In this document: in pieces, positions 15,328-25,855 of the stretch | How positions within the stretch are numbered: position 1 is the stretch's first letter | Layout of the letters: every line of letters starts with the position of its first letter | Origin: Prevotella sp. UBA2739 | GTDB lineage: Bacteria; Bacteroidota; Bacteroidia; Bacteroidales; Bacteroidaceae | NCBI GenBank assembly: GCA_002353525.1 | Contig: DEJV01000074.1 | Span: 1-25,855 of the forward strand | Length of the DNA stretch: 25,855 nucleotides | Reading direction: 5' to 3' | Program-made: the position numbers and the translations under genes | Notes under the pieces: generated by a model | What the model was told of the DNA's origin: nothing | What the model saw: only the letters and a program-made list of their open reading frames with translations | Database searches by the model: none

Positions 15328-15329
15328 AG

Positions 15330-16244
15330 CTACTTCACTTTTATCTGGTCGAAGCCCTCGCCGAAGACACCGATGACGAGGCTCTGGCTGACAAAGGCGT
15401 TGGGGTCGATGATCTTGATGAGACGGAAGATGAAGTTGCTCTCGCGCTTACGGGCCAGCAGGCAAATCACCTTGCGCTCCTTGCCCGTGTACCAGCCGTG
15501 ACCGTCGAGAATGGTCACGCCATGCTCGGTCTGCGTGCCCAGGGCATTGGCAATCTCCTGCCACTTGCTGCTGAAGATGAAGAACTGCACCGACTGCCGC
15601 TGGCGGTTCATGATGTAGTCGAGCATGAAATTCTCGATAATCATGGTGCAGAAACCAAACACGCACATCTTGATGCGGTTGAGAGTCTCGCCAAACTGCG
15701 GGATGAAGAAGCAGGAGCCAATGATGATGAAGTCGACAAAGATGAGCACGGTGCCCAGCGACCAGGGCTTATATTTGTTGATAGAGGCAGCGATGATGTC
15801 GGTGCCGCCGGTAGAACCGTTGAAGAGGAACACCAGTCCGAGGGCTGTGCCCGTCATCAAACAGCCGATGACCAGCGACATGAAATCCTGTCCTTCGCCC
15901 AGAATCTTGTGCATCTCGCCCGTGGGAGTGACGGGAGCCAGCTCTTTCATCAGTCCGAGCAGGAACGTGAGCATGAGGATGGCATAGATGGTTTTGACCA
16001 GGAAGCGCCAGCCCAGAATCTTCAGTCCGACGACGAGCAGGGCGGCGTTGACGAGGAAGTAGGTGTAGGAGTTGGGGAAGTGAGTGGCATAGTAGACGAT
16101 GGCCGCGATACCGGCCACGCCGCCCGTTACGATCTCGTAGGGCATGAGGAAGAAGGTGAAGCCGAACGAGTAGAGCACCAGCGAGAGCGTGATGCCCACA
16201 TAATCCTTCACTTCGTTGAGGATGAGTTGATGATTGATAGTCAT
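15330..16244 (-). CDS. YitT family membrane protein (DUF161/DUF2179)
   Basis: 304 residues. Residues about 15-205 contain five or six membrane helices (YVGITLSLVLYSFGFTFFLM, FLVNAALLVVGLKILG, IYAILMLTFLLGL, LVIGCLMTGTALGLVFLFNG, and GTVLIFVDFIIIGSCFF), with the family signature FNGSTGGTDIIAASINKY. The C-terminal soluble DUF2179 part follows (TEHGVTILDGHGWYTGKERK, then VICLLARKRE and IIDPNAFVSQS). YitT proteins are inner-membrane proteins of unclear function, suggested to be transporters. The gene lies between leuS and rdgB on the same strand: a hairpin at 16298-16336 separates it from leuS and an 8-bp repeat array follows it. Length is normal for the family. Confidence 0.9.
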   Translation of the reverse strand: MTINHQLILNEVKDYVGITLSLVLYSFGFTFFLMPYEIVTGGVAGIAAIVYYATHFPNSYTYFLVNAALLVVGLKILGWRFLVKTIYAILMLTFLLGLMKELAPVTPTGEMHKILGEGQDFMSLVIGCLMTGTALGLVFLFNGSTGGTDIIAASINKYKPWSLGTVLIFVDFIIIGSCFFIPQFGETLNRIKMCVFGFCTMIIENFMLDYIMNRQRQSVQFFIFSSKWQEIANALGTQTEHGVTILDGHGWYTGKERKVICLLARKRESNFIFRLIKIIDPNAFVSQSLVIGVFGEGFDQIKVK

Positions 16245-16297
16245 TAGATTTTCGTTTTTTTCAAGGTTTATGGTTTTCTTCGTGTCGTTTGTTTGTA

Positions 16298-16336
16298 ATC
16301 AATCGGGAGCAGCCCTGTGGCCGTCTCCCGATTGAT
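16298..16336. repeat. 12-bp perfect stem between leuS and the yitT-family gene
   Basis: ATCAATCGGGAG at 16298-16309 is the exact reverse complement of 16325-16336, with a 15-nt loop. It starts 26 nt after the leuS stop, reading on the minus strand. It could be a terminator or attenuator, but after the stem the minus strand reads TACAAACAAACG and not a T-run, so a partial block or processing site is as likely. Confidence 0.55.
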
Positions 16337-16361
16337 AGTCTCGTTATCTTCAAGTAGTATT

Positions 16362-19199
<2,838 letters not shown>

Positions 19200-19243
19200 C
19201 TGTTTTGTGTATATGTTTTTTTTAATTTTCAATTAAAACGGTG

Positions 19244-19251
19244 CAAAGGTA
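19244..19251 (-). promoter_or_regulatory. Candidate -7 box of leuS
   Basis: The minus strand reads TACCTTTG, 44 nt before the leuS ATG, and the surrounding GTGTACCTTTGCA is the same as before ychF. The -33 element is weak. Confidence 0.55.
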
Positions 19252-19608
19252 CACAAATTCGTAGAAAAAACACCATAAAACATCATTTTTCTGCATTTTC
19301 GGACGCTCGGGGCAACAAGAGGCTATTGCGGAAAGCCGGCATCCCGACCGTAAGAAAACGAATAGGGGAAGGTCTTCGCGACGCTCCCCTACCCTAGTTA
19401 TCCCTTATCAATTTGGTCTGTCATGAAAACTTAAACTTATGTCTTTTCGTTTGCAAATTTAGAGCAAAGAATCGAAAATCAATGATACTATCTTGACCAA
19501 TGCTGCCACTTTCAGAATAGCCGCCCCTCTTTTTTCTGTCGCGCATGGAAAAATTACCCGCTTTTTGGGTGTTTCCCAGGGGCGTTTTCCCAGTTGTTAA
19601 TCAATTAG
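19252..19608. other. Intergenic stretch between leuS and the 23-bp array
   Basis: No gene, tRNA or clear RNA element is visible. The part near 19300-19400 is GC-rich without a recognisable fold, and the rest is of mixed composition. A partial copy of the 23-bp repeat (TTGTTAATCAATTAG) ends it. Confidence 0.5.
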
Positions 19609-19746
19609 AGTGCGATTTGTTAACAAATTAAGATGCGATTTCTTAAGAAATTAGGGTGCGATTTGTTAACAAATTGATGTGTAATTTGTTAAGAAATTGA
19701 AGTGTAATTTGTTAGCAAATGGAAGTCTAATTTGTTAGCAAATTGA
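19609..19746. repeat. 23-bp tandem array of palindromic units, six copies
   Basis: Six 23-bp units, consensus AGTGCGATTTGTTAACAAATTGA. Each unit centres on a palindrome: ATTTGTTAACAAAT in units 1 and 3, ATTTCTTAAGAAAT in unit 2 (both arms changed together), then ATTTGTTAAGAAAT and ATTTGTTAGCAAAT. Twenty-three is not a multiple of three, so the array is non-coding. It lies about 120 nt upstream of the mutS promoter. An array of protein-binding sites is possible. Confidence 0.85.
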
Positions 19747-19864
19747 AAAACAGGGCTTCCCCACCCTCACTTTCTCCGGTCCAACCTTCTCATTCTCTGC
19801 CTCTACCCTCTCCTTGTGACAGCAAGCGAAAAAGATTTGCGCGCTGAAAAAACTAACCCATAAT

Positions 19865-19895
19865 TTTGTTTTTCAGCAGAAATTCCGTATTTTTG
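19865..19895 (+). promoter_or_regulatory. Promoter of mutS
   Basis: TTTG at 19865-19868, 19 nt, TATTTTTG at 19888-19895: a complete match to the Bacteroidales TTTG-N19-TAnnTTTG form. It lies 23 nt before the mutS ATG, so the leader is very short and has no clear Shine-Dalgarno, as usual in this group. Confidence 0.75.
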
Positions 19896-19918
19896 CAGTT
19901 CAAAACAATAGAAACGAA

Positions 19919-22567
19919 ATGGCTAAAAACACCAAGGAGCTGACTCCGATGATGAAGCAGTTTTTCGACTTGAAGGCCAAGCATCCCGACGCCCTGATGC
20001 TGTTCAGATGCGGCGACTTCTACGAAACCTACTGCGACGACGCGGTGGCAGCCGCTCAGATATTGGGCATCACGCTCACCAAACGTAACAATGGTGCCGG
20101 TGTGAAGGGCGACGAGATGGCCGGATTTCCCCATCATGCCCTCGACACCTATCTACCCAAACTCATCAGGGCGGGTAGGAGAGTGGCTATCTGCGACCAG
20201 CTGGAAGACCCGAAACTGACCAAGAAACTGGTGAAACGGGGTATTACCGAGCTGGTGACACCGGGTGTGGCCATGAGCGACAATGTGCTGAACTACAAGG
20301 AAAATAACTTCCTCGCGGCCATACATTTTGGTAAGGCATCGGTGGGAGTGGCTTTCCTCGACATCTCTACAGGCGAGTTTATGACAGGGGAGGGTACTTT
20401 CGACTATGTGGAGAAGCTGTTGGCCAACTTCCAGCCCAAAGAAGTGCTCTACAACCGGGAGCGACGCCGCGACTTCCAGCAGATGTTCGGCACCCGTTAC
20501 TGCGTGTTCGAACTCGACGACTGGGTGTTCACCGAGCAGACGGCACGCACGAAACTGCTGAAACACTTCAACGTGAAAAACCTGAAAGGCTTCGGAGTAG
20601 ACCACCTGCACAATGGGGTGGTGGCCTCGGGAGCCATCTTGCAATATCTGGAGCAGACACAACACACGCAGATTGCCCATATCACCCACCTCTCGCGCAT
20701 CGAAGAAGAGAAATACGTTCGGCTGGATAAGTTCACCATCCGCTCGCTCGAGCTGGTAGACACCATGCAGGAGGGGGGCACGTCGCTGCTCAACGTCATC
20801 GACAAGACCGTCACGCCGATGGGCGGACGCATGCTGCGCCGATGGATGGTGTTCCCACTGAAAGAAGAGAAACCCATCAACGAGCGCCTCGACATGGTGG
20901 ACTACTTCTTCCGTCAGCCCGACTTCAAACAGCTGGTCGACAACGAGTTTCAGCGCACGGGCGACCTGGAGCGCATCGTTTCGAAAGTGGCTGTGGGGCG
21001 GGTGTCGCCACGCGAGGTGGTGCAGCTGAAGGTGGCGCTCGAGAGTCTGCGCGCCGTGAAGGCTGCCTGCCTGCAGGCCGACAATGAAGTGCTGCGCAGG
21101 GTAGGGGAGAAACTGAGCCTCTGCGACGAACTGCGGGAGCGCATAGAGCAAGAAATTGTGAACGATCCGCCACAGTTGATGAACAAAGGGCATGTCATCC
21201 GCCGTGGATTTAATGCCGAGCTCGACGAACTGCGCAACATATCGGAAAACGGTAAGGACTACCTGATGCGTATTCAGGAGCGCGAGACCCAGCAGACGGG
21301 CATTGCCTCGCTGAAAATTGGCTACAACAACGTGTTTGGCTATTATCTTGAGGTGCGCAACACGTATAAAGACAAGGTGCCGCAAGACTGGATTCGCAAG
21401 CAGACACTGGCTCAGGCCGAGCGATACATCACCCAGGAACTGAAGGAGTATGAGGAGAAAATCCTTGGAGCCGAAGAGAAGATTCTCTCGTTGGAGACAC
21501 GTCTCTTCGGCGAACTGGTGCAGGCCATGCAACAGTATATTCAGCCCATACAGGTGAATGCCAGCCTGGTGGCACAGCTCGACTGCCTGTTGTCATTTGC
21601 CAAATGTGCCGAGGAGAACCACTACATGCGGCCCGTCATCGACTCTTCCGACGAGCTGGATATCCGCCAGGGGCGCCATCCGGTCATCGAGAAACAGCTG
21701 CCAATAGGGGAGCGGTATGTGCCCAACGACATCTATCTGGACAGCAAAAAACAGCAAATCATTATTATCACTGGTCCCAATATGGCCGGTAAATCGGCCC
21801 TGTTGCGCCAAACGGCACTCATTGTACTGTTGGCCCAGATAGGCTGTTTCGTGCCCGCAGAGAGCGCCAGAATAGGTCTGGTGGACAAAATATTCACCCG
21901 TGTGGGCGCTTCAGATAATATCTCGCTGGGCGAATCGACCTTCATGGTGGAAATGACCGAGGCGGCCAACATTCTGAACAATGTCACTCCGCGCTCGCTG
22001 GTGCTCTTCGACGAGCTGGGGCGCGGCACCAGCACCTACGACGGAATCTCTATTGCCTGGGCCATTGTGGAATATCTGCACGAGCATCCCCGTGCCCAGG
22101 CCCGCACGCTTTTCGCCACCCACTATCATGAGCTGAACGAGATGGAGAAGAACTTCAAGCGCATCAAAAACTATAATGTGAGCGTGAAAGAGGTGGACAA
22201 CCGCGTGATTTTCCTGCGCAAGCTGGAGCGGGGCGGTTCAGAACACTCGTTTGGTATCCATGTGGCGCAGATTGCGGGCATGCCCAAGTCGATTGTCAAG
22301 CGTGCCAACGATGTGCTGAAGCAGTTGGAGAGTCAGTCGGCTGGCGTAGAGAATAGGGTGGGGGGTTCGCCTGCCGGTGCGGCTCCGTCGTCGCTCATTC
22401 CCGATGCCAACCAGCGCGAGGGGGTGCAGCTGAGCTTCTTCCAACTCGACGATCCAGTGCTCTGTCAGGTGCGCGACGAGATTCTAGGTCTCGACGTGAA
22501 CAATCTCACGCCTCTGGAGGCCCTCAACAAACTGAACGAAATAAAGAAGATTGTGAGTGGAAAATAG
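19919..22567 (+). CDS. mutS: DNA mismatch repair protein MutS
   Basis: 882 residues, the usual length. MutS dimers recognise mismatches and small loops and recruit MutL. The N-terminal mismatch-binding domain has the Phe-x-Glu motif at residues about 34-36 (LMLFRCGDFYETYCDDA). The lever and clamp domains follow (KIGYNNVFGYYLEVRNTYKD). The ATPase has Walker A at about 618-625 (GPNMAGKSALLRQ), the ASDNISLGESTFMVEM segment, and Walker B with signature at about 694-705 (LVLFDELGRGTSTYDG). The switch histidine is in FATHYHELNEME. A poorly conserved Gly/Ser/Ala linker (residues about 808-835) precedes the C-terminal dimer/tetramer helices (LTPLEALNKLNEIKKI). It is a single-gene unit with its own promoter, converging on lgt. 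Confidence 0.97.
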   Translation: MAKNTKELTPMMKQFFDLKAKHPDALMLFRCGDFYETYCDDAVAAAQILGITLTKRNNGAGVKGDEMAGFPHHALDTYLPKLIRAGRRVAICDQLEDPKLTKKLVKRGITELVTPGVAMSDNVLNYKENNFLAAIHFGKASVGVAFLDISTGEFMTGEGTFDYVEKLLANFQPKEVLYNRERRRDFQQMFGTRYCVFELDDWVFTEQTARTKLLKHFNVKNLKGFGVDHLHNGVVASGAILQYLEQTQHTQIAHITHLSRIEEEKYVRLDKFTIRSLELVDTMQEGGTSLLNVIDKTVTPMGGRMLRRWMVFPLKEEKPINERLDMVDYFFRQPDFKQLVDNEFQRTGDLERIVSKVAVGRVSPREVVQLKVALESLRAVKAACLQADNEVLRRVGEKLSLCDELRERIEQEIVNDPPQLMNKGHVIRRGFNAELDELRNISENGKDYLMRIQERETQQTGIASLKIGYNNVFGYYLEVRNTYKDKVPQDWIRKQTLAQAERYITQELKEYEEKILGAEEKILSLETRLFGELVQAMQQYIQPIQVNASLVAQLDCLLSFAKCAEENHYMRPVIDSSDELDIRQGRHPVIEKQLPIGERYVPNDIYLDSKKQQIIIITGPNMAGKSALLRQTALIVLLAQIGCFVPAESARIGLVDKIFTRVGASDNISLGESTFMVEMTEAANILNNVTPRSLVLFDELGRGTSTYDGISIAWAIVEYLHEHPRAQARTLFATHYHELNEMEKNFKRIKNYNVSVKEVDNRVIFLRKLERGGSEHSFGIHVAQIAGMPKSIVKRANDVLKQLESQSAGVENRVGGSPAGAAPSSLIPDANQREGVQLSFFQLDDPVLCQVRDEILGLDVNNLTPLEALNKLNEIKKIVSGK

Positions 22568-22801
22568 TTCCACGGATGGTTTTTCTTTGCCTTAGAATTC
22601 CACGGGAACAACACGGAATTTATGGTTGTTTTGCCTCGGAATTCCATGGAACAACACAGAATTTCTGATAGATTTACACGGAATAACACGGATTTAGTTA
22701 TAGAAACATTCTTTTTGTTCTGTAACAATAAATCCGTGTTATTCTATGTTATTTCGTGGCAAAAAACGAATCAGAATTCCGTGTCAATCCCAGATAAAGA
22801 A
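22568..22801. repeat. Hairpin-rich spacer between convergent mutS and lgt
   Basis: The words ACACGGAATT and AACACGGATTT recur in direct and inverted orientation. The best hairpin has arms GAATAACACGGATTTA (22681-22696) and its exact reverse complement (22729-22744), with a 32-nt loop. Since both genes end here, a bidirectional terminator is plausible, but the loop is long and T-runs are weak. No gene is seen. Confidence 0.6.
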
Positions 22802-23722
22802 TCAAGCGTATTTCTTATAGGCCCTGTACATACAGTAAACACCGAGGATGACGAATGGAACGGAGAGCAACTGACCCATATTGAACAGCATGTTGGCCTC
22901 CCATGCCTCCTGCACATCCTTGGTATATTCCACAAAGAAGCGGAAGGTGAAAATCAATGTCAGCACCAGTCCGAAATAGAAGCCTGTTCCCACCGATGTA
23001 GGGTATAGGTTGGCGGGCGACGGGTGCTGGTGTTTGGCCTTGAAGTCGGTGGTTAACTGCTCCTTGCCTTTTGCACTTTGTTTCTTGCTTCTCTGGTACA
23101 CCCAGAGCATCACAAAGATGAAACAGAAGTAGGCTAGCGCCTCGTATAGCTGACCAGGATGGCGCGGCTGTGCGTCCACCTGTTCGAAGATAAAGGCCCA
23201 GGGCACATCGGTGGGCTTGCCGATAATCTCTGAGTTCATGAGGTTTCCCAACCGTATGCAGCAGGCGGTGATAGGAGTGGCGATGGCAATGTTGTCGAGC
23301 ACTGTCCAGATGCTCATTTTGGTCTTGCGACAATATAGCCAGAGAGCCAGCATCAGGCCCAGTGTGCCTCCGTGAGAGGCCAGTCCGGCATAGCCTGTGA
23401 ACTTCCAACTACCGTCGGCCATCTGGTGCATGGGCAGGAACATCTCGACGAAATGCGTGCCCGACGAGAGGAAATAGTCCGGCTCGTAGAACAGACAATG
23501 GCCCAGGCGGGCGCCTACCAGAATGCCGATAAAGCAGTAGATGAACAGCGGATCGAACAGCTCGTCCTTGATTTTCTGGTCTTTATAGAGCCAGCGCACC
23601 ATGAAGTAGGCACCGGCGATGCCCACCAGCCAGCACATGCCATACCATCGCAGGGTGATAGGACCGAGATGGCCCATCACCTCTGATGGATTCCAAACGA
23701 TGTAGTTGAGAAGCGTCTCCAT
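22802..23722 (-). CDS. lgt: Prolipoprotein diacylglyceryl transferase
   Basis: 306 residues. It transfers the diacylglyceryl group from phosphatidylglycerol to the lipobox cysteine of prolipoproteins in the inner membrane, the first step for lipoproteins such as the GH35-type protein encoded at 8517-10235. About seven membrane helices are visible. Family motifs are RWYGMCWLVGI, GARLGHCLFYEPDYF, YAGLASHGGTLG (catalytic-region histidine), IRLGNLMNSEIIG (signature Arg and Asn) and RHPGQLYEAL. A Lys/Gln-rich cytoplasmic or loop insertion (QRSKKQSAKGKEQLTTDFKA, residues about 210-230) is longer than in E. coli Lgt, as in other Bacteroidales. It lies downstream of ychF on the same strand beyond a 10-bp repeat array. 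Confidence 0.96.
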   Translation of the reverse strand: METLLNYIVWNPSEVMGHLGPITLRWYGMCWLVGIAGAYFMVRWLYKDQKIKDELFDPLFIYCFIGILVGARLGHCLFYEPDYFLSSGTHFVEMFLPMHQMADGSWKFTGYAGLASHGGTLGLMLALWLYCRKTKMSIWTVLDNIAIATPITACCIRLGNLMNSEIIGKPTDVPWAFIFEQVDAQPRHPGQLYEALAYFCFIFVMLWVYQRSKKQSAKGKEQLTTDFKAKHQHPSPANLYPTSVGTGFYFGLVLTLIFTFRFFVEYTKDVQEAWEANMLFNMGQLLSVPFVILGVYCMYRAYKKYA

Positions 23723-23760
23723 TGTTTCAAGTTGTTTTGTTTCTAGTTATTCTAGTCTAT

Positions 23761-23863
23761 TTAGGATTCCTAGGACCGCCTAGGACTTCCTAGGATTGCC
23801 TAGGATCACCTAGGATTTCCTAGGACAACCTAGAATCACCTAGTATTTCCTAGTCCTTCCTAG
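23761..23863. repeat. 10-bp tandem repeat, about ten units
   Basis: Ten 10-bp units of the form TAGGANNNCC (TAGGATTCC preceded by T, TAGGACCGCC, TAGGACTTCC, TAGGATTGCC and so on), ending 5 nt before the ychF stop at 23868. Unit junctions form CCTAGG palindromes. The period of about one helical turn puts every CCTAGG on the same DNA face. The last three or four units have decayed (TAGAAT, TAGTAT, TAGTCC). Confidence 0.85.
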
Positions 23864-23867
23864 CAGC

Positions 23868-24968
23868 CTATACGTTAAATCTAAAGTGCATGATGTCACC
23901 GTCTTGCACCACATAGTCTTTGCCTTCGATGCCCATTTTTCCGGCCTCGCGAACGGCAGCTTCAGAGCCATACTTGATGTAATCGTCGTATTTGATGACC
24001 TCGGCACGGATGAAACCCTTCTCAAAGTCGGTGTGAATGACACCGGCACACTGTGGTGCTTTCCAGCCTTTGTGATAGGTCCAGGCCTTCACCTCCATCT
24101 CGCCGGCGGTGATAAAGGTCTCCAGGTTGAGCAGATGATAGGCCTTTTTTATCAGGCGGTTCACGCCGCTCTCCTTCAGTCCCAGCTCGTTGAGGAACAT
24201 CTGTTTGTCTTCGTAGGTCTCCAGTTCGGCAATATCTTCCTCGGTTTTGGCGGCAATCACCATCACCTCGGCTCCTTCCTCGGCGGCTATTTCCTCAATC
24301 TTCTTCGAGTATTCGTTGCCGGTCACGGCACTGGCCTCGTCTACATTGCACACGTAGAGCACCGGTTTGGTGGTCAGCAGGAACAGGTTGCGGGCAGCAT
24401 CTTGCTCTTCTTTCGAGTCGAACTCCACCATGCGGGCGTTCTTTCCCTCGCTCAGCACCTCCATATAGGCCTCCAGCACGCGCAGCAGTGTCTTGGCGTC
24501 TTTGTTGCCCGCAGCAGCGGTTTTCTGCACCTTAGCCATCTGACTCTCAATGGTTTCCAGGTCTTTCAGCTGCAGTTCGGTGTCGATGATTTCCTTATCG
24601 CGTATGGGGTCTATCGTTCCGTCTACGTGGGTGATGTTGTCGTCGTCGAAACAGCGCAGCACATGGATGATGGCGTCGGTCTCACGGATATTTCCCAGGA
24701 ACTTATTTCCCAGTCCCTCGCCCTTCGAGGCACCCTTCACCAGACCGGCAATATCGACAATCTCGCACGTGGCGGGCACAATGCGGCCAGGATGGACAAT
24801 CTCGGCCAGGCGTGTCAGACGCTCGTCGGGCACGGTAATCACACCCACGTTGGGCTCAATCGTACAGAAAGGGAAGTTGGCTGCCTGCGCCTTGGCGCTC
24901 GACAGACAATTAAACAACGTAGACTTGCCCACATTCGGCAGGCCTACTATACCACATTTTAATGCCAT
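23868..24968 (-). CDS. ychF: Redox-regulated ATPase YchF (Obg-like)
   Basis: 366 residues, the normal length (E. coli 363). It is a universally conserved P-loop protein that prefers ATP and binds ribosomes. The P-loop is at residues 8-16 (GLPNVGKST), followed by FPFCTIEPNVGVI, the Walker B/G3 region DIAGLVKGASKGEGLGNKFL, and the altered G4 motif YVCNVDEA (NxxE-type in place of NKxD, which explains ATP preference in the family). A coiled-coil segment lies around residues 130-160. The TGS domain closes the protein (VKAWTYHKGWKAPQCAGVIH, then DFEKGFIRAEVIKYDD). A perfect Bacteroidales promoter lies upstream, so it has its own transcription start between polA and itself. Confidence 0.97.
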   Translation of the reverse strand: MALKCGIVGLPNVGKSTLFNCLSSAKAQAANFPFCTIEPNVGVITVPDERLTRLAEIVHPGRIVPATCEIVDIAGLVKGASKGEGLGNKFLGNIRETDAIIHVLRCFDDDNITHVDGTIDPIRDKEIIDTELQLKDLETIESQMAKVQKTAAAGNKDAKTLLRVLEAYMEVLSEGKNARMVEFDSKEEQDAARNLFLLTTKPVLYVCNVDEASAVTGNEYSKKIEEIAAEEGAEVMVIAAKTEEDIAELETYEDKQMFLNELGLKESGVNRLIKKAYHLLNLETFITAGEMEVKAWTYHKGWKAPQCAGVIHTDFEKGFIRAEVIKYDDYIKYGSEAAVREAGKMGIEGKDYVVQDGDIMHFRFNV

Positions 24969-24999
24969 ATTTCTTTATAAACGTTTATATTTCTGGCTG

Positions 25000-25031
25000 C
25001 AAAGGTACACAAAAATGGGCGAACAAGCAAA
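25000..25031 (-). promoter_or_regulatory. Promoter of ychF
   Basis: On the minus strand TTTG (25031-25028), 20 nt, TACCTTTG (25007-25000), matching the Bacteroidales consensus exactly, 31 nt before the ychF ATG at 24968. Confidence 0.75.
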
Positions 25032-25066
25032 CAACCGCGTTATTTCTTGCAAATTTCGATGGCTGC

Positions 25067-25855
25067 TTAGTGTGCCTCCAGCCAGTTGTCGCCCCATCCG
25101 CAGTCGGCAATGAGGGGTACCTTCAGCTGGTAGGCGTGCTGCATTTCCTGCAGAACGATGGCCTCTACGCGCTCTTTCTCGTCGGGGAAGACCGAGAAAT
25201 TGAGTTCGTCGTGCACCTGCAGAATCATTTTCGAACGGATGCCTTCGGCCTTGAAACGCTCGTAGATGCGGATCATGGCCACCTTGATGATGTCGGCGGC
25301 AGAGCCCTGGATGGGCGCATTGATGGCGTTGCGCTCGGCAAAGTTGCGCACGGTGGCGTTGCGCGAGTTGATGTCGGGCAGATAGCGGCGGCGGTGGAAC
25401 ACTGTCTCGGCATAGCCTCGCTGGCGGGCCAGCTGCTTGGAGGTCTCCATATAGTCGTGCACCTGGGGGAACGTCTGGAAGAATCCGTCGATGAGCAGTT
25501 TCGACTCGTCGCGGCTGATGTCGAGACGCTCGGCCAGTCCGAACACGGTGATGCCGTAGATGATGCCGAAGTTGGCACGTTTCGACTTGGTGCGCTCGTC
25601 GCGCGTCACGTCGTGGATGTCTTTTTTATAAATGGTGGCGGCTGTGGCGGCATGCAGGTCCTTGCCCTCGCGGAACACCTCCATCATGTGTTCGTCGCCT
25701 GAGAGGTGGGCCATCACGCGCAGTTCTATCTGACTATAGTCTGCTGAAAAAAACAGACAACCCGGTTCGGGTATGAACGCCTTGCGAATCTCCTTGCCGT
25801 CCTCACCGCGAATGGGGATGTTCTGCAGGTTAGGGTCGCTGCTCGACAGGCGTCC
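25067..25855 (-). CDS. polA: DNA polymerase I, C-terminal part
   Basis: Partial gene: 262 codons and the stop are present and the 5' part lies beyond the right edge. The segment covers the end of the polymerase domain. Motif A reads FSADYSQIELRVMAHLSGDE. The O helix (motif B) reads RTKSKRANFGIIYGITVFGL, with the conserved Arg, Lys, Phe and Tyr that contact the incoming dNTP. Motif C is LQVHDELNFSV with the catalytic His-Asp-Glu. Before motif A, GRLSSSDPNLQNIPIRGEDG is the typical template-binding loop. The enzyme fills gaps during repair and removes Okazaki primers. Whether the N-terminal 5' nuclease and 3' exonuclease domains are present cannot be seen here. Confidence 0.97.
   Translation of the reverse strand, partial: GRLSSSDPNLQNIPIRGEDGKEIRKAFIPEPGCLFFSADYSQIELRVMAHLSGDEHMMEVFREGKDLHAATAATIYKKDIHDVTRDERTKSKRANFGIIYGITVFGLAERLDISRDESKLLIDGFFQTFPQVHDYMETSKQLARQRGYAETVFHRRRYLPDINSRNATVRNFAERNAINAPIQGSAADIIKVAMIRIYERFKAEGIRSKMILQVHDELNFSVFPDEKERVEAIVLQEMQHAYQLKVPLIADCGWGDNWLEAH

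Noticed and set aside
19609..19746. CRISPR array
   Set aside because: Units are contiguous 23-mers without unique spacers and there are no cas genes.
20153..21532. 459-codon minus-strand frame opposite mutS
   Set aside because: Antisense shadow of a conserved gene with no domain-like sequence.
23761..23863. CRISPR array or telomere-like repeat
   Set aside because: The 10-bp contiguous units have no spacers and lie between ordinary chromosomal genes.
23886..24962. 358-codon plus-strand frame opposite ychF
   Set aside because: Mirrors ychF almost end to end; composition is antisense-like and ychF is universal.

Overview
The window looks like chromosome from a Bacteroidales bacterium, most likely Prevotella or a close relative. 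The reasons are a PorZ-type component of the type IX secretion system (T9SS), BspA-like leucine-rich-repeat surface proteins with T9SS-type tails, promoters of the Bacteroidales form TTTG-N19/20-TAnnTTTG before mutS and ychF, secreted carbohydrate enzymes, and intergenic spaces full of short tandem and inverted repeats. This placement rests on family knowledge and was not checked by a search.

Positions 1-3400 are an eroded accessory zone, all on the minus strand: the start of a BspA-like protein that leaves the window on the left; a palindrome-rich non-coding block (about 350-1013); the C-terminal piece of a second BspA-like protein joined out of frame to the first 23 codons of a caspase-like peptidase; and an AlbA_2/ATPase-type regulator split by one in-frame TGA.

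Positions 3496-6177 (plus) hold the most unusual locus. One protein carries an ECF sigma factor, a single membrane helix, a long periplasmic-type linker and a C-terminal outer-membrane beta-barrel. It is followed by a SAM-dependent methyltransferase. The leaders of the two genes share a two-part motif (TGCAGTC, 11-12 nt, GTGGTATCTAT) ending 24 and 30 nt before the start codons. My inference is that this is an autoregulated envelope-signalling unit whose sigma factor also drives the methyltransferase.

Positions 6178-7015 contain repeats and no credible gene. Positions 7016-12523 (plus) are a carbohydrate cluster: a secreted oligogalacturonate-lyase-like beta-propeller, a GH35-type lipoprotein, a secreted CBM9-like/PKD protein, and an AT-rich polytopic membrane protein that may be a GT-C glycosyltransferase. 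Pectin-derived or other galactose-containing glycans are the likely substrates.

Positions 12538-19199 (minus) form a probable housekeeping run transcribed leuS, yitT-family gene, rdgB, porZ. The middle of porZ is clearly richer in A+T than its ends, suggesting allelic replacement. Positions 19200-19918 hold the leuS and mutS promoters and a 23-bp palindromic tandem array. mutS (plus) faces lgt (minus) across a hairpin-rich spacer. A 10-bp tandem array separates lgt from ychF, and the window ends inside polA. No tRNA, rRNA, insertion sequence or CRISPR array was recognised.
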